Part shown: in pieces, positions 39,160 to 49,841 of the stretch
Position numbering within the stretch: the first letter of the stretch is position 1
Layout of the letters: every line of letters starts with the position of its first letter
Origin: Acinetobacter sp. ANC 3903
GTDB lineage: Bacteria > Pseudomonadota > Gammaproteobacteria > Pseudomonadales > Moraxellaceae
NCBI RefSeq assembly: GCF_002135315.1
Contig: NZ_NEGA01000016.1
Coordinates: 24,751 to 88,750, forward strand
Direction of reading: 5' to 3'
Length of the DNA stretch: 64,000 nucleotides
Program-made: the position numbers and the translations under genes
Notes under the pieces: model-generated
The model's input: only the letters and a program-made list of their open reading frames with translations
Told to the model about the DNA's origin: nothing
Database searches by the model: none

Positions 39160-41046
39160 ATGAGCGATATGACTTCCCCTACTTCGCAAGTAGCGGCTCT
39201 GATTAGCCGAGGCAAAGAGCAAGGTTACTTAACTTACGCTGAGGTTAACGATCATCTCCCGGACTCGATCACGGAAAGCGAACAGATTGAAGACATTATT
39301 CAGATGCTTCAAGACGTCGGCATTCCAGTGCATGAACGTGCGCCTGAATCTGATGACACCATGTTCGATGGCTCGAATACTGAAACAACCGATGAAGTTG
39401 CTGAAGAAGAAGCGGCCGCTGTTCTTGCGTCAGTTGAAAGCGAACCTGGTCGCACGACCGATCCAGTACGTATGTACATGCGTGAAATGGGAACGGTTGA
39501 ACTATTAACGCGTGAAGGCGAAATCAGCATTGCTAAACGCATTGAAGAAGGTATTCGTGACGTTCTTCATTCTATTGCGTATTGGCCAAATGCAGTTGAA
39601 GTTGTATTAAAAGAATATAACGATGTCACTGAAGGTGAACGTCGTCTTGCTGATATTTTATCGGGTTATTTAGACCCGGAATCTGATGAAGAAATTCCAG
39701 AAGTTTTAGAAGAGGAAGCTGAAATCGATGAAGATGAAGAAGCAAGTTCTAAAACAACCAAAGATGTAAAACTGGACGATGATGACGAAGAAGAGTCTGA
39801 AAGTGATGACGATTCTGAAGGCGAATCAGGTCCTGATCCAGAAATTGCCCGTATTCGTTTCACCGAATTGGAAGATGCATGGAAACTAACTAAAGCTGCG
39901 ATTGAAAAGCATGGCCGTAATAGCAAGCAGGCAGAAGAAGCGCTGCAAGCTTTAGCGACTGTGTTCATGATGTTCAAATTTACCCCGCGTTTATTTGACA
40001 TTATTTCTGAAATGATTCGTGGCACACATGAACAGATCCGTACTTCTGAACGTGAAGTCATGCGTTATGCAGTACGTCGTGGCCGTATGGATCGTACCCA
40101 GTTCCGTACTTCTTTCCCGGGTCAGGAGTCGAATCCAGCCTGGTTAGATGAGCAAATTGCAAAGGCACCTGCCGAGCAAAAAGCTTATTTAGAAAAAGTA
40201 CGTCCAGATGTACTGGCATTCCAGCAAAAGATTGCCGACATCGAAAAAGAATTGGGTTTGAATGTTAAGGACATTAAAGACATTTCTAAACGTATGTCGA
40301 TTGGTGAAGCCAAAGCCCGTCGTGCGAAAAAAGAAATGGTTGAAGCCAACTTGCGTCTGGTAATTTCGATTGCGAAAAAATACACCAACCGTGGTTTGCA
40401 ATTCCTTGACTTGATTCAAGAAGGTAACATCGGCTTGATGAAAGCCGTAGATAAGTTTGAATACCGTCGTGGTTATAAATTCTCGACTTATGCAACTTGG
40501 TGGATTCGTCAGGCGATTACCCGATCAATTGCGGATCAGGCGCGTACCATTCGTATTCCAGTACACATGATCGAAACCATTAACAAGATCAACCGTGTAT
40601 CACGTCAATTGCTTCAAGAAATGGGTCGTGAACCAACACCTGAAGAATTGGGTGAACGTCTGGAAATGGACGAAGTTAAAGTGCGTAAAGTACTCAAAAT
40701 TGCCAAAGAACCGATTTCTATGGAAACGCCAATTGGTGATGATGAAGATTCGCATTTGGGTGACTTCATTGAAGATGGCAACATCACCTCTCCGATTGAT
40801 GCTGCAACCTCAGAAGGCTTGAAAGAAGCGACTCGAGAAGTCCTTGAAAACTTGACTGAACGTGAAGCGAAAGTCTTGAAAATGCGTTTTGGTATTGATA
40901 TGCCAACTGACCATACTCTGGAAGAAGTCGGTAAACAGTTTGACGTAACACGTGAACGTATCCGTCAGATTGAAGCCAAAGCATTACGCAAATTACGTCA
41001 CCCTTCCCGCTCTGAACACTTACGTTCATTCTTGGAAAATGACTAA
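39160..41046 (+). CDS. rpoD: RNA polymerase sigma factor RpoD (sigma-70)
   Basis: Primary sigma factor. Region 1.1 occupies the first 80 residues; region 1.2 has [25 protein letters not shown] non-conserved region has a very acidic stretch (about 170-225, [11 protein letters not shown] and [13 protein letters not shown]). Region 2 has [17 protein letters not shown], contacting the -10 element; region 3 and region 4 follow, ending with [23 protein letters not shown] for -35 recognition. 628 residues, full length. It is not linked to dnaG here. Confidence 0.98.
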   Translation: MSDMTSPTSQVAALISRGKEQGYLTYAEVNDHLPDSITESEQIEDIIQMLQDVGIPVHERAPESDDTMFDGSNTETTDEVAEEEAAAVLASVESEPGRTTDPVRMYMREMGTVELLTREGEISIAKRIEEGIRDVLHSIAYWPNAVEVVLKEYNDVTEGERRLADILSGYLDPESDEEIPEVLEEEAEIDEDEEASSKTTKDVKLDDDDEEESESDDDSEGESGPDPEIARIRFTELEDAWKLTKAAIEKHGRNSKQAEEALQALATVFMMFKFTPRLFDIISEMIRGTHEQIRTSEREVMRYAVRRGRMDRTQFRTSFPGQESNPAWLDEQIAKAPAEQKAYLEKVRPDVLAFQQKIADIEKELGLNVKDIKDISKRMSIGEAKARRAKKEMVEANLRLVISIAKKYTNRGLQFLDLIQEGNIGLMKAVDKFEYRRGYKFSTYATWWIRQAITRSIADQARTIRIPVHMIETINKINRVSRQLLQEMGREPTPEELGERLEMDEVKVRKVLKIAKEPISMETPIGDDEDSHLGDFIEDGNITSPIDAATSEGLKEATREVLENLTEREAKVLKMRFGIDMPTDHTLEEVGKQFDVTRERIRQIEAKALRKLRHPSRSEHLRSFLEND

Positions 41047-41113
41047 GCCATTGTGATACCGATGGAGACTTGAAAAACTGCCAAGTATCTCCATCTAGTA
41101 TTCAAGACATATA

Positions 41114-41135
41114 ACGCCTGCATTCATGCAGGCGT
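41114..41135 (+). terminator. Probable rpoD terminator
   Basis: CGCCTGCA and TGCAGGCG stem with a TTCA loop, followed by TTTGAT. The T-run is short. Confidence 0.6.
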
Positions 41136-41154
41136 TTGATATAAGGGGACTACT

Positions 41155-41448
41155 ATGACCATGTTAGACCGTACGCCATCTCGCGAACTCCGAGAAGATC
41201 TATGGGTCTTCCCAATGAATTATCCAATCAAACTGATTGGTGAAGCCAGCACAGAATTACACATTGCCGTTGTAGAAATCCTGGTAAAACATTTTCCCGA
41301 CTTCGATGGTACCAGTATTAAGGTACAACCTTCACGTACTGGAAAATATCATTCTTTGACTGCTCAGATTGTCTTTGTGGAGCTGGAACAGGTTCATGCG
41401 CTTTATGCAGATTTAGCTGCATGTCCTCTGATTAAGACTGCACTTTAA
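41155..41448 (+). CDS. YbeD-like DUF493 protein
   Basis: 97 residues of the YbeD/HP0495 fold, a small ACT-like domain: LWVFPMNYPIKLIGEAS and PSRTGKYHSLTAQIVF are recognisable. It precedes lipB, as ybeD does in E. coli, which supports the call. E. coli YbeD is thought to be regulatory, its function not settled. GGGG precedes the ATG. A terminator separates it from lipB. Confidence 0.88.
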   Translation: MTMLDRTPSRELREDLWVFPMNYPIKLIGEASTELHIAVVEILVKHFPDFDGTSIKVQPSRTGKYHSLTAQIVFVELEQVHALYADLAACPLIKTAL

Positions 41449-41456
41449 GAAAATCA

Positions 41457-41487
41457 AAAAAACACGCTTCGAGGCGTGTTTTTTTAT
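41457..41487 (+). terminator. Terminator between ybeD-like gene and lipB
   Basis: AAAAAACACGC and GCGTGTTTTTT stem around TTCGAG, with T-run. Confidence 0.9.
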
Positions 41488-41613
41488 ATCTACAAAAACC
41501 ATTAAGTCCCTTTTAATAAAAATAGCAAATCCTCTGGGTATCATCCCCTATCCCATGCTGATTTCATTATAATCATTCACAATATTTAAACTTTTTTTAA
41601 GGACGCACTTTAC

Positions 41614-42273
41614 GTGACTGATGCTGTTCTAAAACCCACACTGATTATTCGTCAATTTAACCAGCTTACTCCCTATCTTGATCGTTTTCAGGACATGAAA
41701 ACCCTGACTGAAAACCGCGATGAAAACACGCCGGATGAACTGTGGATTTTACAGCATCATGATGTGCTGACCCAGGGACAGGCAGGTAAACCGGAACATA
41801 TTCTGCTGCCGAGTAATATTCCAGTCGTGCAAACAGACCGCGGTGGACAAGTGACATGGCATGGCCCAGGTCAGCTGGTGGCCTATTTCATGTTTGATTT
41901 AAACCGTCTGGGCTGGAATGTACGCACGCTAGTGTCTTATGCCGAAAATTTAATGATTGGACTGCTGAAAAAATACGGCATTGAAGCCTATGCCAAACCG
42001 GATGCACCGGGTGTTTATGTAGCCGAGCGCAAAATTGGGTCTTTAGGCTTTAAAATTCGTAAAGGGCGCAGCTATCATGGTTTGGCACTAAATATTGATT
42101 GTGACCTTTTTGGTTTTCATACCATTAATCCATGTGGTTATGCCGGTCTGGAAATGGTCCGTATTCAGGATTTAGTCCAGGACTACCCTAAATTCGAGAA
42201 CTTATGCGTCGATATCATTGAAACTTTACACAACAGCGGTTACTTTAATGAAGTTCAAGTCATGCAACAATAA
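41614..42273 (+). CDS. lipB: Octanoyl-ACP:protein octanoyltransferase
   Basis: Transfers octanoate from acyl carrier protein to lipoyl domains, such as SucB in this window. Motifs are RGGQVTWHGPGQLV, the acceptor lysine region KIGSLGFKIRKG, and NPCGYAGLEM with the catalytic cysteine. 219 residues. GTG start at 41614 with AAGGA about 10 bases upstream. lipA is not adjacent. Confidence 0.96.
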   Translation: MTDAVLKPTLIIRQFNQLTPYLDRFQDMKTLTENRDENTPDELWILQHHDVLTQGQAGKPEHILLPSNIPVVQTDRGGQVTWHGPGQLVAYFMFDLNRLGWNVRTLVSYAENLMIGLLKKYGIEAYAKPDAPGVYVAERKIGSLGFKIRKGRSYHGLALNIDCDLFGFHTINPCGYAGLEMVRIQDLVQDYPKFENLCVDIIETLHNSGYFNEVQVMQQ

Positions 42274-42350
42274 CTTTGCTTTTGACATAAAAATAAATTA
42301 GAGTATTTACTCTAAACTAATAAAATATTTTTTAGATAAGGGATACACGA

Positions 42351-42884
42351 GTGATTTCAACCAAATCCGTTAAGCCCGCTTTACAACTGACCTACGTCAA
42401 ACTCATGATGGATGTGATTGGCAGAGGTCTGGTAATGGCGAGTCAAGTCGACGCCGAAGTAAAACAGGAAGTTGCTAAATTCCCTGTGGGTTTCGTTCTA
42501 ACGATGAAAGTATTTCCCAATGGCCCAGCTTTTATTGCAAAAGTCACGGAAGACCATCAATTACAATTACTTCAATCTGTAGACAGCAAACCTGACCTTA
42601 CCATTACTTTTAAGCACTTAAGTCATGCTTTTTTAGTGTTTTCTTTTCAGGAAAGCACTGCACAGGCTTTTGCCCACGACCGCATGATTGCTGATGGAGA
42701 TATTTCATTTGCCATTCGTCTGGTACGTTGCTTAAACAAAATGGAAGCGCTCATTTTACCTAAACTCCTTGCTGAGCTTGCTGTAAAACAATATCCAACA
42801 GAGTTGAGCCTAAAAGAAAAACTTACTGGAGCTACAAATATTTATTTGAAACTAGCTCAATCCTATTTTAAACGGAGTGCATAA
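42351..42884 (+). CDS. SCP2-like sterol-carrier-fold protein
   Basis: 177 residues. The middle part resembles the SCP2 lipid-binding fold: FVLTMKVFPNGPAFIAKV, PDLTITFKHLSHAFLVF, and ADGDISFAIRLVRCL. GTG start with AAGGGA upstream. It ends one base before the start codon of the alcohol dehydrogenase gene, so the two form an operon and may share a hydrophobic alcohol or lipid substrate. The family call is moderate. Confidence 0.65.
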   Translation: MISTKSVKPALQLTYVKLMMDVIGRGLVMASQVDAEVKQEVAKFPVGFVLTMKVFPNGPAFIAKVTEDHQLQLLQSVDSKPDLTITFKHLSHAFLVFSFQESTAQAFAHDRMIADGDISFAIRLVRCLNKMEALILPKLLAELAVKQYPTELSLKEKLTGATNIYLKLAQSYFKRSA

Positions 42885-42885
42885 C

Positions 42886-44070
42886 ATGGCTAAGCCTTAT
42901 TACGAATTTTTCTGTCCGGTAAAAGTGATCGCAGGTCATGCCGCGTTAGAGCACATTCCTTTTGAACTTGCCACTTTAGGTGCAAAACGTCCACTGATCA
43001 TTACCGATAAAGGCGTACGCAGCAATAACCTGCTTGCTCCAATTGAAGCTGCTTTTGAATCTACAGAGGCCGTGATTGGTGCTATTTTTGATGATGTTCC
43101 ACCCGATTCAAGCGTAGAAACCGTACGTAAAGCAGCTCAAGCCTATCGTGACAATGGTTGTGATGCAATTATTGCCGTGGGCGGTGGTTCAGTGATCGAT
43201 ACCTCCAAGGCAACCAATATCCTGGTGACTGAAGGTGGTGATGACCTGCTTAAATATTCAGGTGCACATAACCTGCCAAAACCATTAAAACCATTCTTCG
43301 TTATTCCGACTACATCAGGTACAGGTTCAGAAGTGACTATGGTTGCTGTGGTTTCTGATCTTGAAAAAAATGTCAAAATGCCGTTTGCATCGTATTACCT
43401 GATGCCGCATGCTGCGATTCTTGATCCGCGCATGACGCAAACCTTGCCGCCACATTTAACTGCCATGACTGCCATGGATGCCCTTACCCATGCGGTTGAA
43501 GCCTATACCTGTATGGCAGCAAATCCAATCAGTGATGCCTATGCAACGGCTGCCATTAAAAAAGTTAGCAACAGCCTGTTCAATGTTCTGGATAATCCAA
43601 CAGATGAATTTGGTCGCCTGGAATTAGCACAAGCTTCGACTATGGCCGGCATTGCATTCTCTAACTCCATGGTTGGCTTGGTACACTCGCTCGGGCATGC
43701 TTTAGGTGCGGTGGCTCATTTGCCCCATGGTCTATGCATGAACCTGTTCCTGCCTTATGTGCTTGAGTACAATAAGGAAGTCAATGGTGACAAAATTGCA
43801 GAATTATTGCTGCCTTTGGCCGGTGCGGATATTTATGCACAAACGCCTGCACATTTACGTGCTGACAAAGCTATTGCTACTATTCTAACCATGCGTGATC
43901 GCTTATATGCATTGACCAAATTGCCGCGTACTTTACGTGAAACTGGCAAAGTTTCAGAAGCACAATTAGATGAAGTAGCAGATAAAGCATTAAATGATGG
44001 TTCCATTATTTATAATCCTAAAGAAGCCACGTTTAGTGATTTAAAAGCGATTTTAGAAAAAGCTTGGTAA
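42886..44070 (+). CDS. Iron-containing alcohol dehydrogenase
   Basis: Group III NAD(P)-dependent dehydrogenase, 394 residues. The coenzyme site is VGGGSVIDTSKATN; PTTSGTGSEVT follows. The metal ligands are in MDALTHAVEAYT (Asp and His) and in GLVHSLGHALGAVAHLPHG (two His). GGAG at 8 bases supports ATG 42886; a GTG three codons upstream lies inside the previous gene. Related to 1,3-propanediol and long-chain alcohol dehydrogenases; the substrate is not settled. Confidence 0.93.
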   Translation: MAKPYYEFFCPVKVIAGHAALEHIPFELATLGAKRPLIITDKGVRSNNLLAPIEAAFESTEAVIGAIFDDVPPDSSVETVRKAAQAYRDNGCDAIIAVGGGSVIDTSKATNILVTEGGDDLLKYSGAHNLPKPLKPFFVIPTTSGTGSEVTMVAVVSDLEKNVKMPFASYYLMPHAAILDPRMTQTLPPHLTAMTAMDALTHAVEAYTCMAANPISDAYATAAIKKVSNSLFNVLDNPTDEFGRLELAQASTMAGIAFSNSMVGLVHSLGHALGAVAHLPHGLCMNLFLPYVLEYNKEVNGDKIAELLLPLAGADIYAQTPAHLRADKAIATILTMRDRLYALTKLPRTLRETGKVSEAQLDEVADKALNDGSIIYNPKEATFSDLKAILEKAW

Positions 44071-44103
44071 GTATTGAAAATTAAGCGAATATAGCTAAAA
44101 ATT

Positions 44104-44136
44104 AGCCTGATGTTTTTTTAAGCATCAGGCTTTTGC
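44104..44136 (+). terminator. Terminator after alcohol dehydrogenase
   Basis: GCCTGATG and CATCAGGC stem around a T-rich loop, followed by TTTT. Confidence 0.85.
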
Positions 44137-44264
44137 TTTGTGGAAAATTAAAGCTGCTTTTTTATACCAGATGGCATATTTTTTGCATTAAAAAATCATA
44201 AAGATATTGGCAAAAGGTAACAAACTAGAGTAGATTGGCGCACTTTTGTTTTATTCATTTAGGG

Positions 44265-44289
44265 AGGATCGTTCGTCTCAAACGATCCT
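44265..44289 (+). promoter_or_regulatory. Leader hairpin of the APC permease
   Basis: AGGATCGTT and AACGATCCT form a 9-bp stem with a 7-base loop in the 5' region. AACGAT occurs again at 44314-44319 next to the AGAGG ribosome binding site (44321-44325), so the left arm could pair with either copy. Suggests an RNA switch or an operator; unproven. Confidence 0.45.
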
Positions 44290-44334
44290 TGTAAACATGA
44301 CTGATCCTTGATCAACGATAAGAGGATAACGCCG

Positions 44335-45732
44335 TTGACAAATATCTCTGGGACTCAACCGGCAGCTAAACTGCAAAAAACGCTTGGACTCTGGCACATT
44401 ATTATTATTGGTTTAGCTTATATTCAACCAATGACATTATTTGATACGTTCGGTCTGGTTTCCGAAGAAAGTCATTACCATGTACCAACGTCTTACATTA
44501 TTGCCCTAGTTGCAATTCTGTTTACTTCCATCAGTTACGGACATATGATCCGCCGTTACCCATCATCCGGGTCTGCGTATACTTATGCGCAAAAATCGAT
44601 TCATCCCAATGTCGGTTTTATGGTGGGCTGGTCATCATGGCTAGATTACCTGTTGTCTCCAATGGTCAACATCATTTTGGCGGTAATTTACCTGGAAGCC
44701 TTGTTCCCCGATATTAATCACTGGATTTGGGTTATTGGCTTAACCGCATTTATGACTGCGGTGAACCTCCGTGGCGCCAGATTCGTTGCGAACTTTAGCG
44801 GTCTGATTGTACTCGTCCAAATCGCTGTCATCGTTTACTTCACCTGGATGGTTTATAGCTTGCTGGCTGGCGGTGTAAATGCCGATGGTTCTCTGGTGAA
44901 TGCCAAGTATCAGTTATGGAGTCTGGAACCTTTCTGGAATTCAATGACTTCTGTGGGTGCCTTGATTACAGGGGCAACTTTATTATGCTTCTCGTTTACA
45001 GGTTTTGATTCACTGAGTTCACTGGCAGAAGAAACCAAAGATACTGAGAAAACCTTACCTAAAGCAATTTTCCTGACTGCATTAATTGCCGGGGTGATTT
45101 TCATCATCAGCACTTACTTCATGCAAATTTACTTCCCGAATGATCCTAAAACTTACTTTGAAGATGTAGCTGCAACTCAGCCAGATATTCTTCAGGCTGT
45201 TGGCGGCGTTGCATTTAAAACCGTGGTGCTTTATTTCGCTATTGTGACTGTTATGGCATCTGGTATTTCTGCCCATGCAGGCGTATCACGCTTGATGTAC
45301 GTAATGGGTCGTGATGGTGTGATCAATAAAAAAATCTTCGGTCACATTAGTCCTAAAAGCTATACCCCTGTTTACAATATCCTCATTGTCGGCGCTGTGG
45401 CTTTAACTGCCGGCTTCATTAATTTGGATATCGTGATTTCCATGATCAGTTTCGGGGCATTAACTGCATTTACTTTTGTGAATTTATCGGTGATTTCACG
45501 TTATGCATTGCGTGATGGCCGTACTAAAAACTTTAAAGATATACTTAACTTTGTGGTTATTCCGATGCTCGGTTTCATCAGTATTTTTGCCATGTGGCTT
45601 GAAATTGAAGACACTGCCTTGAAATTCGGTCTATGGTGGGCAATGTTTGGGATTTTGTATCTTGGTTATAAGACCAAGGGCTTTAAACACCCTGCTCCAC
45701 AACATAATGAATTTGATGATACTCACCGCTAA
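44335..45732 (+). CDS. APC family permease, putrescine importer-like
   Basis: Inner-membrane transporter with 12 expected helices. The N-terminus (NISGTQPAAKLQKTLGLWHI) and RYPSSGSAYTYAQKSIHPNVGFMVGWSSWLDYLLSP strongly resemble E. coli PuuP, and SFTGFDSLSSLAEETKD is the conserved loop. Start TTG at 44335 with AGAGG 9 bases upstream; a TTG at 44308 would add nine residues and include that site. 465 residues. The substrate is inferred from family likeness; no puu catabolic genes are next to it. Confidence 0.85.
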   Translation: MTNISGTQPAAKLQKTLGLWHIIIIGLAYIQPMTLFDTFGLVSEESHYHVPTSYIIALVAILFTSISYGHMIRRYPSSGSAYTYAQKSIHPNVGFMVGWSSWLDYLLSPMVNIILAVIYLEALFPDINHWIWVIGLTAFMTAVNLRGARFVANFSGLIVLVQIAVIVYFTWMVYSLLAGGVNADGSLVNAKYQLWSLEPFWNSMTSVGALITGATLLCFSFTGFDSLSSLAEETKDTEKTLPKAIFLTALIAGVIFIISTYFMQIYFPNDPKTYFEDVAATQPDILQAVGGVAFKTVVLYFAIVTVMASGISAHAGVSRLMYVMGRDGVINKKIFGHISPKSYTPVYNILIVGAVALTAGFINLDIVISMISFGALTAFTFVNLSVISRYALRDGRTKNFKDILNFVVIPMLGFISIFAMWLEIEDTALKFGLWWAMFGILYLGYKTKGFKHPAPQHNEFDDTHR

Positions 45733-45751
45733 ATAAATGTTTTGATTTAAT

Positions 45752-45779
45752 AAAAAAGACGCTTGATGCGTCTTTTTTA
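45752..45779 (+). terminator. Terminator of the APC permease
   Basis: AAAAAAGACGC and GCGTCTTTTTT stem with a short TTGAT loop. Confidence 0.9.
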
Positions 45780-45863
45780 TGGTCATTGATTTTTTTCAGG
45801 AGTTTTTTAGGCTTCATCCCCCCTTTTATACCTATTCATCAAGTCATTTTTTTAAGCGCAAAG

Positions 45864-46316
45864 CTATTTAATCCGACAATTAAATCCCATCTTGCTATCT
45901 ACAAGATTGTCCTGATAACCCAATACCTGAATAAAGGCATTGCGATCCTGCAACAGTTTTTGCTCTTGCTCGCTCAAACGTGCTTTATTTTCAACGGCCA
46001 GCCTATAGATGTCATTAATGATATTTTGATAGATACCGCACACTTGCTGACGTTTTTCTTTTTTAAGCTGCCGCCCAGGCCAACTCCATTCAAAATCATC
46101 ACTCGTTAAAGTCTTGCCCCATGCTTCAATTTGCTGATTCATGCGTTGCTGCATATCTTTTAAGCCTTGCTGAATTTCGGCTTGAGTAATCGGTTTTACT
46201 ATTTCCGTTGCTGCCTGATGAGCAACTGAAGATTCTGCAAAAGAAGTTGTTGGCATAATAGCTGTAACGATTGCAAGAGCAATCAACCCAGTAATTAAAA
46301 ATTTATATTTCTTCAT
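45864..46316 (-). CDS. Hypothetical exported protein
   Basis: 150 residues with a clear signal peptide (MKKYKFLITGLIALAIVTAI then TTSFAES, cleavage after SFA). The mature part is helical and charged, with two cysteines (in QQVCGIY and near the end in FNCRIK) that could form a disulfide in the periplasm. The ATG at 46316 is chosen as the start of the signal peptide. No family recognised. Confidence 0.75.
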   Translation of the reverse strand: MKKYKFLITGLIALAIVTAIMPTTSFAESSVAHQAATEIVKPITQAEIQQGLKDMQQRMNQQIEAWGKTLTSDDFEWSWPGRQLKKEKRQQVCGIYQNIINDIYRLAVENKARLSEQEQKLLQDRNAFIQVLGYQDNLVDSKMGFNCRIK

Positions 46317-46423
46317 CCAATTCAATATCAAGTTCAATGTGTACTCACTTTAATTCTTATTTATTCTGTTTTTATAACTAAAATTGATCAAATGATGAAG
46401 GCAAAATGCATCAAACTGACATA

Positions 46424-46450
46424 AAAAAAACCACCCTCAGGTGGTTTTTA
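46424..46450 (-). terminator. trmL terminator
   Basis: AAAACCACC and GGTGGTTTT with a CTCA loop; A-run on the distal side gives a T-run on the minus strand. Confidence 0.85.
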
Positions 46451-46466
46451 ATGATTGGCTCAATCT

Positions 46467-46946
46467 TTATTTTAATTCTTGAAAGCCTTGTTGACGCCAA
46501 GCTTCATACAAAATAACTGCTGTAGCATTGGATAAGTTCAAACTGCGTGAATTTGCTGCCATCGGTAAACGAATCCAGTGTTCTTTCGGGAACATCATGC
46601 GCACATCTTCAGGCAAACCTCGGGTTTCTGGCCCCATCAACAAGGCAACCGGACGGTTTAAATTTGAGGTATGCGGTGTTTCAAAACCCTTGGTGGTTAA
46701 AGGATAAATTGCATCATCATTAATACCTTGCTCTTTTAAATGAGCCAGACACTCTGCAAAATTTTCCCAGACTTTCATATGCGCCCATTCATGATAATCC
46801 AGACCCGCACGTCTGAGCTTCTTGTCATCCAGCTCAAAACCAAGCGGTTTTACCAGGTGCAACTGCGCACCGGTATTGGCACATAAACGGATGATATTCC
46901 CAGTATTTGCAGGAATTTCAGGCTCATACAAAACAACATGAATCAC
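46467..46946 (-). CDS. trmL: tRNA (cytidine(34)-2'-O)-methyltransferase
   Basis: SPOUT-family enzyme that methylates the wobble base of some leucine tRNAs. Motifs: EPEIPANTGNIIRLCANTG at the N-terminus, LMGPETRGLP, and the trefoil-knot end IRLPMAANSRSLNLSNATAVILYEAWRQ. 159 residues. Downstream of cysG by 37 bases on the same strand. Confidence 0.96.
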   Translation of the reverse strand: MIHVVLYEPEIPANTGNIIRLCANTGAQLHLVKPLGFELDDKKLRRAGLDYHEWAHMKVWENFAECLAHLKEQGINDDAIYPLTTKGFETPHTSNLNRPVALLMGPETRGLPEDVRMMFPKEHWIRLPMAANSRSLNLSNATAVILYEAWRQQGFQELK

Positions 46947-46983
46947 AGGATTTCTCTACTCTTTCAACGCAACAAGGCCTGAA

Positions 46984-48360
46984 TTAGCCTTGCCACTGTA
47001 ATTGTTCGCGCAATTTTACCACTTCACCAATAATGGTGAGGGTCGGCGCTTGAATATGATGTTCTGACACTTTCGATCCAATATCGGCTAAAGTTCCCAC
47101 CACAACTTTTTGCTCTGGTGTAGTACCTTTAGAAATCAGTGCTACCGGCATATTTGGACGCTGGCCATGTGCAATCAGCTGCGCACATATTTTTTCCAAT
47201 CCAACCAGGCCCATATACAGCACCAAGGTCTGGTTTTCATAAACCAGTTCATTCCAAGGCAATTCAGGCGAACCTTCCTTCAAATGCCCGGTAAGGAAAC
47301 GCACACTTTGAGCATAATCACGATGCGTTAAAGGAATACCGGCATAGGCTGAACAGCCTGAAGCAGCGGTAATGCCTGGTACGACCTGAAAAGCCACACC
47401 GGCAGCGAAGAGCTCTTGAATTTCTTCACCACCACGACCAAAGATAAATGGATCACCGCCTTTTAAACGGCAGACACGCTTCCCTTGGGCAGCATATTCC
47501 ACCAATAATGCATTAATCCCTTCTTGAGGAACGCTATGATTGGAACGAGCTTTACCCACATAGATTTTTTCTGCATCACGGCGGCATAAGTCCATAATCG
47601 CAGGAGAAACTAAACGATCATAAATAATCACATCCGCCTGTTGCATCAAGCGTAATGCTTTTAAGGTCAATAACTCAGGATCACCCGGTCCCGCACCAAC
47701 CAAATAGACTTCGCCTTTAGGCGCTTTCCATTCCATTAAAGCTTGTTCAATTAAACGATCCGCTTGCGCAATGTTGTCATTAAACACCTGTTCTTTGAGT
47801 GGACTGGCATATAAGTCTTCCCAAAAAATACGGCGCTCATCTGGATTTTCAATTTTTGCCTTCACCGCAGCACGCCATTTTCCAGAAAAATCTGCCAGTT
47901 TGCCCATGCCATGAGGAATAGCAGCTTCCAGCTGGGTTCGGATTTGACGAGATAAAACAGGTGAGGTGCCATTGGTGGCAATGGAGACCACCAAGGGTGA
48001 ACGGTCAATAATCGCAGGAACCATAAAACGACAATGCGGTGGATCATCAACACTATTCACCAGAATTCTTTCAGCTTCGCAAGCTTCAAAAACTTGGATA
48101 TTGGTTGCTTTATCATTGGTTGCCGCAATTACCAAACGGTAATTACGTAATGGAATATCTGGGCTAAAAGGTGCTTGGACATATCGCCCTTGGCTTGATT
48201 TAACAATCTCAAGTAAATTACTTTCAATTTCAGGTGCAATCACGTGAATAATTGCGCCTGCTTTTGCCAAAAGGACTGCCTTCCGGTAGGCAATATGTCC
48301 ACCACCGACAATCAGACAAGGTTGCTGTTGCAACTTTAAAGAGATTGGAAAGATATCCAC
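46984..48360 (-). CDS. cysG: Siroheme synthase, trifunctional
   Basis: Makes siroheme for sulfite and nitrite reductases. The N-terminal part (1-210) is the precorrin-2 dehydrogenase/ferrochelatase with NAD loop CLIVGGGHIAYRKA. The C-terminal part (about 215-458) is uroporphyrinogen III methyltransferase with YLVGAGPGDPELLTLKAL, CRLKGGDPFIFGRGGEE and GIPLTHRD. 458 residues. Start GTG at 48360, GAGG upstream. Lies between serS and trmL on the minus strand. Confidence 0.96.
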   Translation of the reverse strand: MDIFPISLKLQQQPCLIVGGGHIAYRKAVLLAKAGAIIHVIAPEIESNLLEIVKSSQGRYVQAPFSPDIPLRNYRLVIAATNDKATNIQVFEACEAERILVNSVDDPPHCRFMVPAIIDRSPLVVSIATNGTSPVLSRQIRTQLEAAIPHGMGKLADFSGKWRAAVKAKIENPDERRIFWEDLYASPLKEQVFNDNIAQADRLIEQALMEWKAPKGEVYLVGAGPGDPELLTLKALRLMQQADVIIYDRLVSPAIMDLCRRDAEKIYVGKARSNHSVPQEGINALLVEYAAQGKRVCRLKGGDPFIFGRGGEEIQELFAAGVAFQVVPGITAASGCSAYAGIPLTHRDYAQSVRFLTGHLKEGSPELPWNELVYENQTLVLYMGLVGLEKICAQLIAHGQRPNMPVALISKGTTPEQKVVVGTLADIGSKVSEHHIQAPTLTIIGEVVKLREQLQWQG

Positions 48361-48450
48361 GAACTACCTCAGTATTTTAGATCTGACTGTCTTAAGCAAT
48401 TTTTATGCACAAAACTGTGCCGTTTATCAATTTATTGATCAATCCGAGGA

Positions 48451-49821
<1,371 letters not shown>

Positions 49822-49841
49822 TTACCCGAATTAAGCTGAAA

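Noticed and set aside
39666..40061. 131-codon Ser-rich minus-strand ORF in rpoD
   Set aside because: Mirror of the acidic Asp/Glu codons of rpoD; no independent support.
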